Positions 31,844 to 41,017 of a stretch of 64,000 nucleotides of DNA are shown here, in pieces. The DNA is taken from the NCBI GenBank assembly GCA_016617785.1, contig JADILM010000003.1, positions 1,674,001-1,738,000 on the forward strand. The letters run 5' to 3'. A model generated the notes under the pieces. It did not search any database. It had not been told where the DNA came from and saw nothing but the letters and a program-made list of their open reading frames with translations. Positions within the stretch are counted from its first letter, which is position 1. Each line of letters begins with the position of its first letter. Both the position numbers and the translations under genes were made by a program. The DNA comes from Sporobolomyces roseus (Eukaryota; Basidiomycota; Microbotryomycetes; Sporidiobolales; Sporidiobolaceae).

Positions 31844-34800
31844 ATGTCGAGGTGAGCCTTCCTCCTCTTCCCGTCCCTCCCTCCTTCTTTGCCCCCACTT
31901 TCGAGCTAACAACCCCTTTCCCTCTCAAGCAGCGACCCCTTGAGCGATCCACTGTCATCTACTACGAACGAGTCACTGACAGAGAATCATCAAGCGCAAC
32001 CAAAGAATCCCTGGAATTCGAAACAATCTGATTTATTCGCTCAACCCTTTCAATCCTGGTCAGACGAGCCACACGACACGAAATCAACGGGCGATGATGG
32101 TGGAGTAGAGGAAGATGCAAAGGAGGAGGAGCCGACCTCGAACACCGAAGAAAGAGATTTGATTTCGCACTCTCGTTCAGGTTCGACCTCGCTCAACGCG
32201 CAAGCTCCGACCTTCATCCCATCTTTCTCACCCGCCACAGTAGACCCACCCTGTCCTCACTCCTCATCTGAACCGATCCCAATCCCTTCCCCTTCTCCCC
32301 CTCATTCCGACACCGATTCCCCCTCCGGTACTTTCAAAGACTCGACTCCTCAGGCCACGAAGCCTTCTCCCTTCTCCAGTCGAGACGAGAACCATGAGAA
32401 TGTGAACACATTTAGTAAAGTGTCTCCTCCCGAAGAAGACGTTCCGACGACTGAAGAACCGGCGTCCGAAACTTTGAATCAGCATTCTCGAGAAACGACC
32501 TCTTCTTCCACCCTATCTCTTCCTTCCCGTCCCCTTTCTCGCGCCTCTTCGACCGGCTCAACCTACTCCCCTTCTATCCTTCGCAATCTCATCACTCAAT
32601 CCTGTCAATCCGGTGATCTTCCCCGTCTCCGCTCTCTATTCTCCCAGCAGTCTTCACCGTCAGACGATCTCTTCTCCCTCTCAAACTCGGTCAACCCGAC
32701 AACGGGCCTCGCGCCGATCCATCAAGCCGCAAAGAGGGGTCACGTGGAGGTAGTGAAATGGTTGATTGAAGAAGCAGGAGCGTTGGTTGGGTTGGAGGAT
32801 GGAGATGGAGAGACTGCACTTCATAAGGCTAGCTTGAAAGGACATGCTGAAGTCGTGGAGTACCTGATTGGCAGAGGTGCTGAAGTCGATGGAGCCGATG
32901 CCGACGGTTGGACTGTGAGTCTTCTCCCTTTCCCCTTCCTTTCTAAGTCAACGCTCATTTCATTCCCTCGGGATCTTAGGCTCTACACAACGCAGCATCG
33001 GCCGGTTCACTCCCACTCATCTCACTCCTTCTCTCTCATGGCGCATCTCTCTCCCCCCTCTCCTCGCACGGCTACACTCCCCTAATGAACGCCTCTTCGA
33101 AAGGTCACCTCCCCTCTGTCCACCTCTTACTCAAACGAGGTGCCGATCCACTCACTCGGAACAAGTTCGGAGAAACCGCTTTCGATCTCGCGGCGGGAGT
33201 ATTCGAGGTTCGAATCTGCGAAGTATTGGGTAGTTACGAGAAGATCGCTTGGAGTGCGAAGAGGGAGAAAGCGAAGAGGGAAGGGAAGGAGTTGGAGGAG
33301 TACAACGTGTGTGATTTACACTCGACCGTGCCGGTTGTATTGCACGAGAATCAACGACTCGTCACTCCTACTCTATCGAAATTCTCGACTTTGAGTGGGA
33401 TGCTGGGTGGAGAGGAGAAATGGACGGCGAAGGCGATCAGTAGGAATGATAGAAGGGCTGCGTTCACTTTACCGAAGTCGGTACTCGAAGGAATGGATGG
33501 GGAAGGGGAGGAGCGAGCATGTTTCAAGAGCGAAGTCGTACTGCCTATCGTTGGAAAAGAGTCAAAGCTGATCGTGCCGGAGAGGAGGGAAGTCAGAAGT
33601 GGTGGACGGGTCAGAGTGCAGGAATCGAACAAGGGTACACTCAAGAAAAAGGGAAAACCATCGACGAGCAATTCCGCTTCTTCCTCCCTTTCCACTATTC
33701 TCTCTTCGGCCTCATCTGAACCGATCCCTTCATCCTCGACTTCCACATCCCAAGGTTCGCCCGCATGGGTCTGGCTTTCGAATTGGATCGTCGATCTCTC
33801 TTCACCCTACGCGTCTCCTCAAGACGGTTGGTCCTACTCGCAATCTTTCTCGACACCTGCCGATGAATGGTTCCCGTCTCTTCCGATCGAAGGTACAGGG
33901 CATGTGAGGAAATGGGTTAGGCGGCGACGATGGGTGAGAGTGATGAGGAGAAGAGTGGATCTACCCAATTGGGGTTACCTGGATGCGCCGGCACAGGTCA
34001 CAACAGAGGGTGACTACAGAAGACGGGTGAACTTCTTGATCGATCAGAATCAGCAGGAGGAGGAGGAGGAACAAGATCTCGGAAGTTCGGTCGATGGGAG
34101 GGGATCGAGGAAGTCGCTCACGAGACTGGAGAGGGCGGCAGATGAGCTGAGAAGTGGAATCGAAGGCGATGAAGACGAAGAGCGGAAGAGGGCAGCTCAG
34201 TCGGATCTCGAAGGGGTTCTCGCGAAGATTGCGTTGCTGAGAAATCAGCTCGATGAAGCAAGGGAATCAGACGAGCAGGATGAAGGTGAGCTGTACATCT
34301 AGCCCGTTCTCGGATCGCTTCATGCTGATCGAACTGGCGGCCGCAGACTCCGATGAAGAATTTGTTTACAACGGTCGGGATGCGGAAGAAGATGGTGAAG
34401 ACACTCGATCAGTTTTCACCACGACTCGACCTTCCTCCATCCGCACACCTTCGATATCTCGAGGCGGTCCATCTTCCGAGTTCTTTGCGACTACTCCAAC
34501 TCTCGCTTCCTTCGCTCAGCATCATCAGGACCTCACTCAGAATCCCGACTTTCGAGTTCCAACGAACGAGAGCGCTTCCCTCTATACCTCTCACAATGGA
34601 AATTCGGTGCATCACGCTCCTCATCGGACGGCATGGGAACCGGACGAAGCTGCAGACGAATGTAGACGATGCGGAAACACTTTCTCGTTCTTCAAGCGCA
34701 AACACCACTGTCGAAGGTGAGCTCTTTCCACCACCGCTTCCTTCCTATCTTCGATTGATACTCGACTTCGATGACAGATGTGGCTTGGTCTGTTGCGCAA

Positions 34801-35423
34801 GCTGTACGACTCACAAGGACGCGATCGATCCCTATCTCGTCGTTCGAGAACCTGGAATTCCCCCAACTCTCGAAGATCTTCAGCCTTGGTCACTCTCGAC
34901 ACCTCTACTGTATCGCACCTGCGACTCTTGCCATGCCGCGCTCGCTCTACCTCAAGGACTTTCGCATCTTTCTTCGTCCCTCCTCTCACCTCAATCGTTC
35001 TTCCCTCCTTCACCTTCCTTGGGATCGATTACACCGAGCGAGACCAACGAGTCAGAAGCGAGCGAGCTCACGGAGTGTCCTGTTTGTGGTCAAACTCTAA
35101 ATGACTTTGGAGAGAGAGCAATTCAGGAGGATCATGTTCGGAATTGTCTGGAAAAGGGAGCGGGTTCGATTTCTTCAGGTCGATACCTAGGTGCGTCTCG
35201 CTACTCCTTCGTATATCCAATACTGAACCTAGTCATCCTTACAGTATTCACTCTTCCACCTGGACCGCTCGTCGACGAAGAATGTCGTATCTGCTACAGC
35301 GAGTTCGAGGTCAACGATAGACTGGCTCGCCTCGTCTGTCTATGTACCTATCACGAGACATGCATTCAGGCCTGGCTTTCCCGTGGGCATTCGTGTCCCG
35401 TTCACGCGGTTACGGACAATTAG
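31844..35423 (+). CDS. Ankyrin-DysF-FYVE-RING protein, probable endosomal E3 ubiquitin ligase (Pib1-like C-terminus)
   Basis: Six exons: 31844-31851, 31933-32914, 32980-34285, 34347-34716, 34778-35190, 35245-35423; 1,085 residues in frame. The first exon codes only M-S and part of a codon. A Ser/Pro-rich N-terminal ~220 residues is followed by ankyrin repeats (GLAPIHQAAKRGHVEVVKWL, GETALHKASLKGHAEVVEYL, TALHNAASAGSLPLISLLLS, GYTPLMNASSKGHLPSVHLL). Next is a dysferlin-like DysF region (WVWLSNWIVD, then GWSYSQSFSTPADEW and HVRKWVRRRRWVRV). Then a FYVE finger with the PI3P-binding core (CRRCGNTFSFFKRKHHCRRC), a CPVCGQTLNDF zinc knuckle, and a terminal RING (CRICYSEFEVNDRLARL, CLCTYHETCIQAWLSRGHSC) that ends CPVH rather than CPxC. 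FYVE plus RING suggests ubiquitination at endosomes or vacuole. Confidence 0.85.
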
Positions 35424-35807
35424 ACTCGACTCCTCTTCGCTTCCTTCGTTTTAGCACGCCTTGTGCGTTTTTATACCATTTGTTCTTGATACCGCTCGCT
35501 CGTTCTTTCATCAGCACAGTCGTTCCTGTTTGCAATCTGTCTTCACTCTGTTTTACGAACGCTTGAGCGTGTTCGACGTCGGAGTGGGAGATTTGGATTT
35601 CGAAGAAGCGGTCAAAGTTCAGCTCGTTTCTCACACTCGACGCTTTCTTTGCGCTTTCTCTCGAGTCGATGAAAGCTTGCCGACCGCGGCCAACAGCAAC
35701 CGACGAAGGTAGCGTAACGAATGGGGGGCATACTGTTGAGTAAGTGGATTATCGATCAACTACGACAGAAGTTCTCTACACAATATCTACAGCGAAACCC
35801 GCCTTCT

Positions 35808-36493
35808 TCAAGCGTATTCACGACCCTGCTGCTGTTTCTCCCATGAGCCGTTCCATCCCGCATCCCAAAGCTCGTTGACCGGAGTTTTCATCGATCCGTC
35901 GTCTCTCATCCACTTCCTTCGCAACCCGAGAATGACCGTTGTCAGACCGATCATCGTCAGGAGTGACCAACAAGCCCATCCAACACCCATCATCGTCTGG
36001 AGGAGAGTACAGACTAAGCCGAAGTTGTGAGGAGTTTGAACTTGAGGGGTCATGCAATGCGAGAGTTTGTTCATTTGGTTGTACGTGAGCTCGGCCATTC
36101 CCGCTGTGACAGATATGCAGAATCAGAGGTATTCGAGAAGTGTCGTCGGAAAGACTAGGAAACGCACTGGTTAAGAATACAAACAGAAATATTTCCGTCA
36201 GGAGGTGAAAGAAAGCCGTCGCCACCCAATGACCAGGTTTCGATGAAGAGAGGAGGAGGCTGCGACATCGGAGATCGTCAGTCACGCTCTTGAGAGTTCT
36301 GAAAAGTGACGGCGACTCACATTCCGGGAATGAGCAAAGTCGAAAGACCCGAGACGAAGGCGAGGACCGCGATAGAAGGATTGCCTTGCAGGTCGTCGGA
36401 GACGAGCGCTCCGCAAGAGACTCCAAAGAGTACGAGGCAGAGGCAGGTGAAAGTGAGTTGAGCACTAACTCGGAGTGTTGCGAGAATTGCCAT
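35808..36493 (-). CDS. Four-pass membrane protein, MARVEL-like topology (unit 1 copy)
   Basis: Model copy for the array gene. Three exons 36493-36321, 36259-36168 and 36103-35808, all GT-AG, give 186 residues. ATG starts MAILATLRVSAQLTFTCLCL. Four hydrophobic segments: LTFTCLCLVLFGVSCGALV, SIAVLAFVSGLSTLLIPGIL, WVATAFFHLLTEIFLFVFL and MMGVGWACWSLLTMIGLTTV. Both termini are polar, and the C-terminal ~45 residues are charged (LRRKWMRDDGSMKTPVNELW). The four-helix layout resembles fungal MARVEL-domain proteins, but sequence motifs are weak, so the name is only descriptive. It is divergent from the sulfite oxidase gene of the same unit, sharing a ~500-bp upstream region. In this copy exon 2 reads SLLLSS, versus SLFLSS in other copies. 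Confidence 0.75.
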
Positions 36494-36991
36494 CGAGTCG
36501 AGGTTGCGAAGGGAATTGATGAGATTGAGAAACAACTCGTCCAGTCCCCTCGACTGGTAGAGTCATTGTTGTGGTCGAGGGCCAAGGTAGAGAAGCATTC
36601 CGGCATTTGGACGACTTCAACGAGAGGAATTCTCGTAGTTCAATTCGAAATCATCACCTTTCCGAGCCCTTGGCCTGTCACTTTCACGTCTGATCGACAT
36701 CCGAAAGTAGTTCTGTTTCGTAGAGGCTGTCTAGAAGCCAAGATCGGCTTGTTTCGACCATTCGAAGCATGAGAATCGAAGATTTACAGGAAAAAACGAA
36801 GGTTTAGTGGGACGGGGACGCGGTGAAGTGGCTTTTGCTTGATGAAAATCCCTATGTAGATAGCTGTGATTCCACTGAGCGCATCATCAGCGAAGCAGAT
36901 ATCGAGTGAGACGCAAGAGATCAAGCGATTACAAAAGTCTCTTGAACGTTTGAACTCTTTCCATTCTACCATTCACTTATTCACGGCTCAG
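36494..36991. promoter_or_regulatory. Divergent promoter region inside each array unit
   Basis: 498 bp between the ATG of the membrane protein gene (-) and that of the sulfite oxidase gene (+). The same interval recurs in every unit; in unit 2 it is split by the transposon near its sulfite oxidase end. A plus-strand open frame here is antisense read-through and shows no domain. Confidence 0.55.
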
Positions 36992-38638
36992 ATGGCTTCG
37001 TCCGACTTCCGAGTGCTCTCCGAATCACCGCTGAATGCAGAGCCGCCTCTCCCGACTCTCGCGAAGGACTTCTTCACCCCCACCGAATCTGCATTTCACC
37101 GAAATCATGGCGAAATTCTGAAGAAAGATGTGGAGACGTACCGACTTGTAATCTCGTCAGAGCTCGAGGGAACAGAGATGAGGAATGTGCTGGAATTTCG
37201 AGATATCAAAGGATTCAGTAGAGTCGATGTCAATGCCAGCATGAGTTGTGCTGGGAATCGAAGGTCAGAGATGAACGAGGAGAAAGAAGTCGAAGGGTTA
37301 CAATGGGGTGGGAGGTGAGCACATCGGATCGTCGTTGCCATAGGAGAACGAAGCTGAATTGAATCTCGCGAACTTTGCAGCGCGATCTTCAACTCCCTCT
37401 TCGCCGGGCCACTCTTGAGAGACGTCTTGAGCTCTGTAGGCATCAAGCTGGACGAACTCGAGAAGCGAGATGATGTCGACAAGCTACACCTACATTTCGA
37501 AACGACTCAAAAGTGCGAAGATGCAGAGTTTTACGGCTCCTCGCTGCCTGTACGAATGGCTTTGTGAGTCTCTCACACGCGACCTACGGATCACTGCTAA
37601 CGACCTCGCGTGTTTTCAGGGATCCTGAGCGACCCGTACTTCTCGCAACGCACATGAACGGAGTACCTTTGAACGAGAAACACGGAAAACCGTGTCGCCT
37701 CGTAGCTCCGGGCATCATAGGAGCTCGCTCAGTGAAGTGGCTCGAGCGAATAGTGCTGAGAGATCGACCTGTAAGTTTTCGCTTTCTTCCCTCGAATCGA
37801 ATCTTCGAATTGACGAGTCATCTTTTTACAGTCTGACAACTTCTACATGACTCGAGACTGCAAGCTTTGCCCTGCTTCTCTGATTCAACTCATGCTGATG
37901 ATCCATCGATCACAGACAAGATTCTGCCGCCTGAAGCGACTCCAGAAACGAAGGAAGAGTACTTGAAGAAAGTCGAGCCGCTGATGGAACTGCCGCTCAA
38001 TTCGGAGATCTGTGAGCCTGCTGACGGTTCAAATGTCGAGCTCGGCGGCGCCAAGTCGATTCGGGTTCGAGGATATGCTCTCGGCTCTCACGGTAAGTCA
38101 GCCCACTCCTCCCAAAGCAACTCTGAACTGACTCTCTGTGCCCTCTCAGGTACACCTATTCAGTCCGTCAATATCGCTCTAATTCCCTTACCTCTACCTT
38201 CTACCCCTTCTCAACCCGACACTTCTGCTGCATCTCCCGGAACCGACTTACCTCATCCCGAACAACATCAAATCCGACTCTTCGCAAACTCGCTCTCAAG
38301 CAATCAATGGACGCAAGCGAGACTCGAGGATCACTTGTCGCATGGGGAGGGAGGGGGCTCGTTGGAGAAGAATTGGGGCTGGACGCTGTTCTCTGCCTCT
38401 GTCGAAATTCCGAAAGAGCTTTCAGAACGAACAGGAGAAAGAGAGACGAAAGTCGCCCTCGTCGCTTATGCAGGTGAGTCTGAACCGTCTTGAAGTCTAC
38501 CTCTCTGATGGTTTGGCTGAACAACCCTCTTTCGTCGCAGTCGACATCAACGGAGAAAAGCAGGAACTGCAAACAGCGTGGAATCTGAGAGGTGTCGCAG
38601 AGGCGGGCTGGTCTGTATCGCGAGTAAAGCTCAGCTGA
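36992..38638 (+). CDS. Sulfite oxidase-family molybdenum enzyme (unit 1 copy)
   Basis: Oxidises sulfite to sulfate using molybdenum cofactor (family knowledge). Seven exons: 36992-37314, 37381-37563, 37620-37770, 37832-37859, 37916-38092, 38150-38473, 38541-38638; 427 residues. Intron 4 (37860-37915) starts GC: joining T|GCAAGC to CACAG|AC yields MTRDYKILPPE, the expected family segment, whereas reading through breaks the frame. Moco-domain landmarks: HRNHG, then SMSCAGNRRSEM with the molybdenum-ligand Cys86, LLATHMNGVPL, and GIIGARSVKWLERI. The C-terminal dimerisation domain includes IRVRGYALGSHGTPIQSVNI, NWGWTLFSASVEIP and AWNLRGVAEAGWSVSRVKL. No cytochrome b5 domain and no obvious presequence, so probably cytosolic or peroxisomal. 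The loop between Cys86 and the next strand diverges from typical sulfite oxidases (SAIFNSLFAG), so another sulfite-oxidase-fold substrate is possible. Confidence 0.88.
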
Positions 38639-38813
38639 GCGTGGAGTAATCGAAGGAAAGAAGTAGCACAACAACTCGATCTTCGCGAGGAGAGACGAGA
38701 TGCGAGTTTCGACCACTTCCTAGAAACTATGCGCGCAGATTCTACATTCTATGATTGACAACAGTTCTATGCTCTATACACTTCGTCAAACAGTATGATC
38801 CTCTTTCCAAGCA

Positions 38814-39188
38814 TCATCGTTGAGTTTCCCACTTTGACGGCTCTGGCCAAACTCTTCTGAACCATTCTCCTAGTCTCTTGTTCACGTCGAGCGCCACCGT
38901 CAGTCTCGGACTGTAGATGTCGTCGTTTAGAGCGAGAAAGGCTGGGGGTTGGTGGGAATTCTCGGAAATCGAAAGAGCGTTGAGCATTTCGGTTAAGGGC
39001 TCTCCACCTCCTTTGATCGAACGAAACGCTGCTGACGAGGACCCAATCGAGTACGAGTACCGTTGAATGAGCGAGATGGCCTAGAACGCGAGAATTGTCA
39101 GCGAGAGAATCGATGGTCGGTTGTGGGACGAAGCTACTCACGAAATCTCGACGAGACCCGTTCAGAGGAAGCTCGAAGTTGACTTCAG
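38814..39188 (-). pseudogene. 3' fragment of a Stealth-type phosphotransferase gene, cut at unit junction (unit 1)
   Basis: Two exon pieces: 39188-39142 (truncated by the junction) and 39080-38814, joined across a 61-nt GT-AG intron. The translation runs EVNFELPLNGSRRDF, then AISLIQRYSYSIGSSSAAF, PPAFLALNDDI and VNKRLGEWFRRVWPEPSKWE. The LNDD motif plus a C-terminal WFxxxWPxPSxxE matches conserved region 4 of Stealth proteins (the fold of GlcNAc-1-phosphotransferase alpha/beta and capsule phosphotransferases). Conserved regions 1-3 are absent. Upstream, across the junction, the frame meets a TGA within a few codons, so the fragment is probably not a complete protein. Note that reading through the intron gives a different 124-codon open frame; I prefer the spliced one because only it yields the conserved block. 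Confidence 0.65.
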
Positions 39189-39460
39189 TCTGTCTTCACT
39201 CTGTTTTACGAACGCTTGAGCGTGTTCGACGTCGGAGTGGGAGATTTGGATTTCGAAGAAGCGGTCAAAGTTCAGCTCGTTTCTCACACTCGACGCTTTC
39301 TTTGCGCTTTCTCTCGAGTCGATGAAAGCTTGCCGACCGCGGCCAACAGCAACCGACGAAGGTAGCGTAACGAATGGGGGGCATACTGTTGAGTAAGTGG
39401 ATTATCGATCAACTACGACAGAAGTTCTCTACACAATATCTACAGCGAAACCCGCCTTCT

Positions 39461-40146
39461 TCAAGCGTATTCACGACCCTGCTGCTGTTTCTCCCATGAG
39501 CCGTTCCATCCCGCATCCCAAAGCTCGTTGACCGGAGTTTTCATCGATCCGTCGTCTCTCATCCACTTCCTTCGCAACCCGAGAATGACCGTTGTCAGAC
39601 CGATCATCGTCAGGAGTGACCAACAAGCCCATCCAACACCCATCATCGTCTGGAGGAGAGTACAGACTAAGCCGAAGTTGTGAGGAGTTTGAACTTGAGG
39701 GGTCATGCAATGCGAGAGTTTGTTCATTTGGTTGTACGTGAGCTCGGCCATTCCCGCTGTGACAGATATGCAGAATCAGAGGTATTCGAGAAGTGTCGTC
39801 GGAAAGACTAGGAAACGCACTGGTTAAGAATACAAACAGAAATATTTCCGTCAGGAGGTGAAAGAAAGCCGTCGCCACCCAATGACCAGGTTTCGATGAA
39901 GAGAGGAAGAGGCTGCGACATCGGAGATCGTCAGTCACGCTCTTGAGAGTTCTGAAAAGTGACGGCGACTCACATTCCGGGAATGAGCAAAGTCGAAAGA
40001 CCCGAGACGAAGGCGAGGACCGCGATAGAAGGATTGCCTTGCAGGTCGTCGGAGACGAGCGCTCCGCAAGAGACTCCAAAGAGTACGAGGCAGAGGCAGG
40101 TGAAAGTGAGTTGAGCACTAACTCGGAGTGTTGCGAGAATTGCCAT
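39461..40146 (-). CDS. Four-pass membrane protein (unit 2 copy)
   Basis: Exons 40146-39974, 39912-39821, 39756-39461; 186 residues, intact. Differs from the unit 1 copy by Phe for Leu in exon 2. Confidence 0.75.
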
Positions 40147-40586
40147 CGAGTCGAGGTTGCGAAGGGAATTGATGAGATTGAGAAACAACTCGTCCAGTCC
40201 CCTCGACTGGTAGAGTCATTGTTGTGGTCGAGGGCCAAGGTAGAGAAGCATTCCGGCATTTGGACGACTTCAACGAGAGGAATTCTCGTAGTTCAATTCG
40301 AAATCATCACCTTTCCGAGCCCTTGGCCTGTCACTTTCACGTCTGATCGACATCCGAAAGTAGTTCTGTTTCGTAGAGGCTGTCTAGAAGCCAAGATCGG
40401 CTTGTTTCGACCATTCGAAGCATGAGAATCGAAGATTTACAGGAAAAAACGAAGGTTTAGTGGGACGGGGACGCGGTGAAGTGGCTTTTGCTTGATGAAA
40501 ATCCCTATGTAGATAGCTGTGATTCCACTGAGCGCATCATCAGCGAAGCAGATATCGAGTGAGACGCAAGAGATCAAGCGATTACA

Positions 40587-40589
40587 AAA
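40587..40589. repeat. Target-site duplication AAA, left
   Basis: Uninterrupted units read GATTACAAAAGTCTC. The left flank here reads GATTACAAAA and the right flank AAAGTCTC, so three A bases were duplicated. Confidence 0.9.
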
Positions 40590-40994
40590 CACGGCGGGCA
40601 AAAACAAGTCCGCAGCTGCAATTGGAATAGCTTTGGAATCAAAGTCCATTACTCGTCCGACCAAATCTATCGGACATTATGTTCGCTCGAAATTTCGGAC
40701 TTTAAGTCCGAATCTCCACCACTCAAGTCCGCTCTTAAACCAACGAACCTACCACTCCACCTCGAATCAATGCCGAATAGCCTACTAGTCACCAATCTCA
40801 AGCAGTTCACTAGCTTCACCGCCTTCCTCTCGAGTCTCGAACACGTCTCTCCCCTTTGATCGAACCTCGAAGCTCCACTTTCTCAACGGCTCGCTTTTCC
40901 TGCAGATTCATTTAGCTCGGGAGGCTGGTCAATCCCTTTCCCATGGCTGCTTGACATCAACAACTCCCTCTCTCGCCCTCTTCGCTCGATTTAT
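40590..40994 (+). repeat. Left terminal inverted repeat (405 bp)
   Basis: Matches the inverse complement of 47358-47762 at 404 of 405 positions; the only difference is C at 40763 versus A on the equivalent strand (T47589). The outer ~160 bp contains several copies of AAGTCCG/CGGACTT, including the palindrome CGGACTTTAAGTCCG, the sort of subterminal repeat that CACTA proteins bind. Confidence 0.95.
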
Positions 40995-41017
40995 TGGCTC
41001 TCGCTCGCCAGCGCAGG

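Larger units (their letters stand above)
35536..39188 (+). repeat. Array unit 1 (3,653 bp)
   Basis: First unit, bordered on the left by unique sequence 112 bp after the ankyrin-FYVE-RING stop codon. It carries a private G-rich variant (AGGAGGAGG near 36249) that changes the membrane protein from SLF to SLL. Confidence 0.95.

Noticed and set aside
35410..35634. Minus-strand open frame crossing the left array boundary
   Set aside because: It overlaps the 3' end of the ankyrin-FYVE-RING gene and changes sequence at the junction, so it is a chance frame rather than a conserved gene.
35818..36606. 262-codon minus-strand open frame repeated in every unit
   Set aside because: It is an out-of-phase read-through of the three exons of the four-pass membrane protein; the spliced version gives four clear hydrophobic segments.
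36290..36772. 160-codon plus-strand open frame in every unit
   Set aside because: Antisense to the membrane protein gene and its promoter, highly charged, with no domain.
37867..38493. Separate 208-codon open frame starting inside the sulfite oxidase gene
   Set aside because: It arises from reading through the GC-AG intron and another intron; spliced, the region is the continuous C-terminal half of the sulfite oxidase.
38767..39141. 124-codon minus-strand open frame at the unit end
   Set aside because: Reads through an intron in another phase; the spliced Stealth reading recovers the LNDD and WPEPSKWE motifs.
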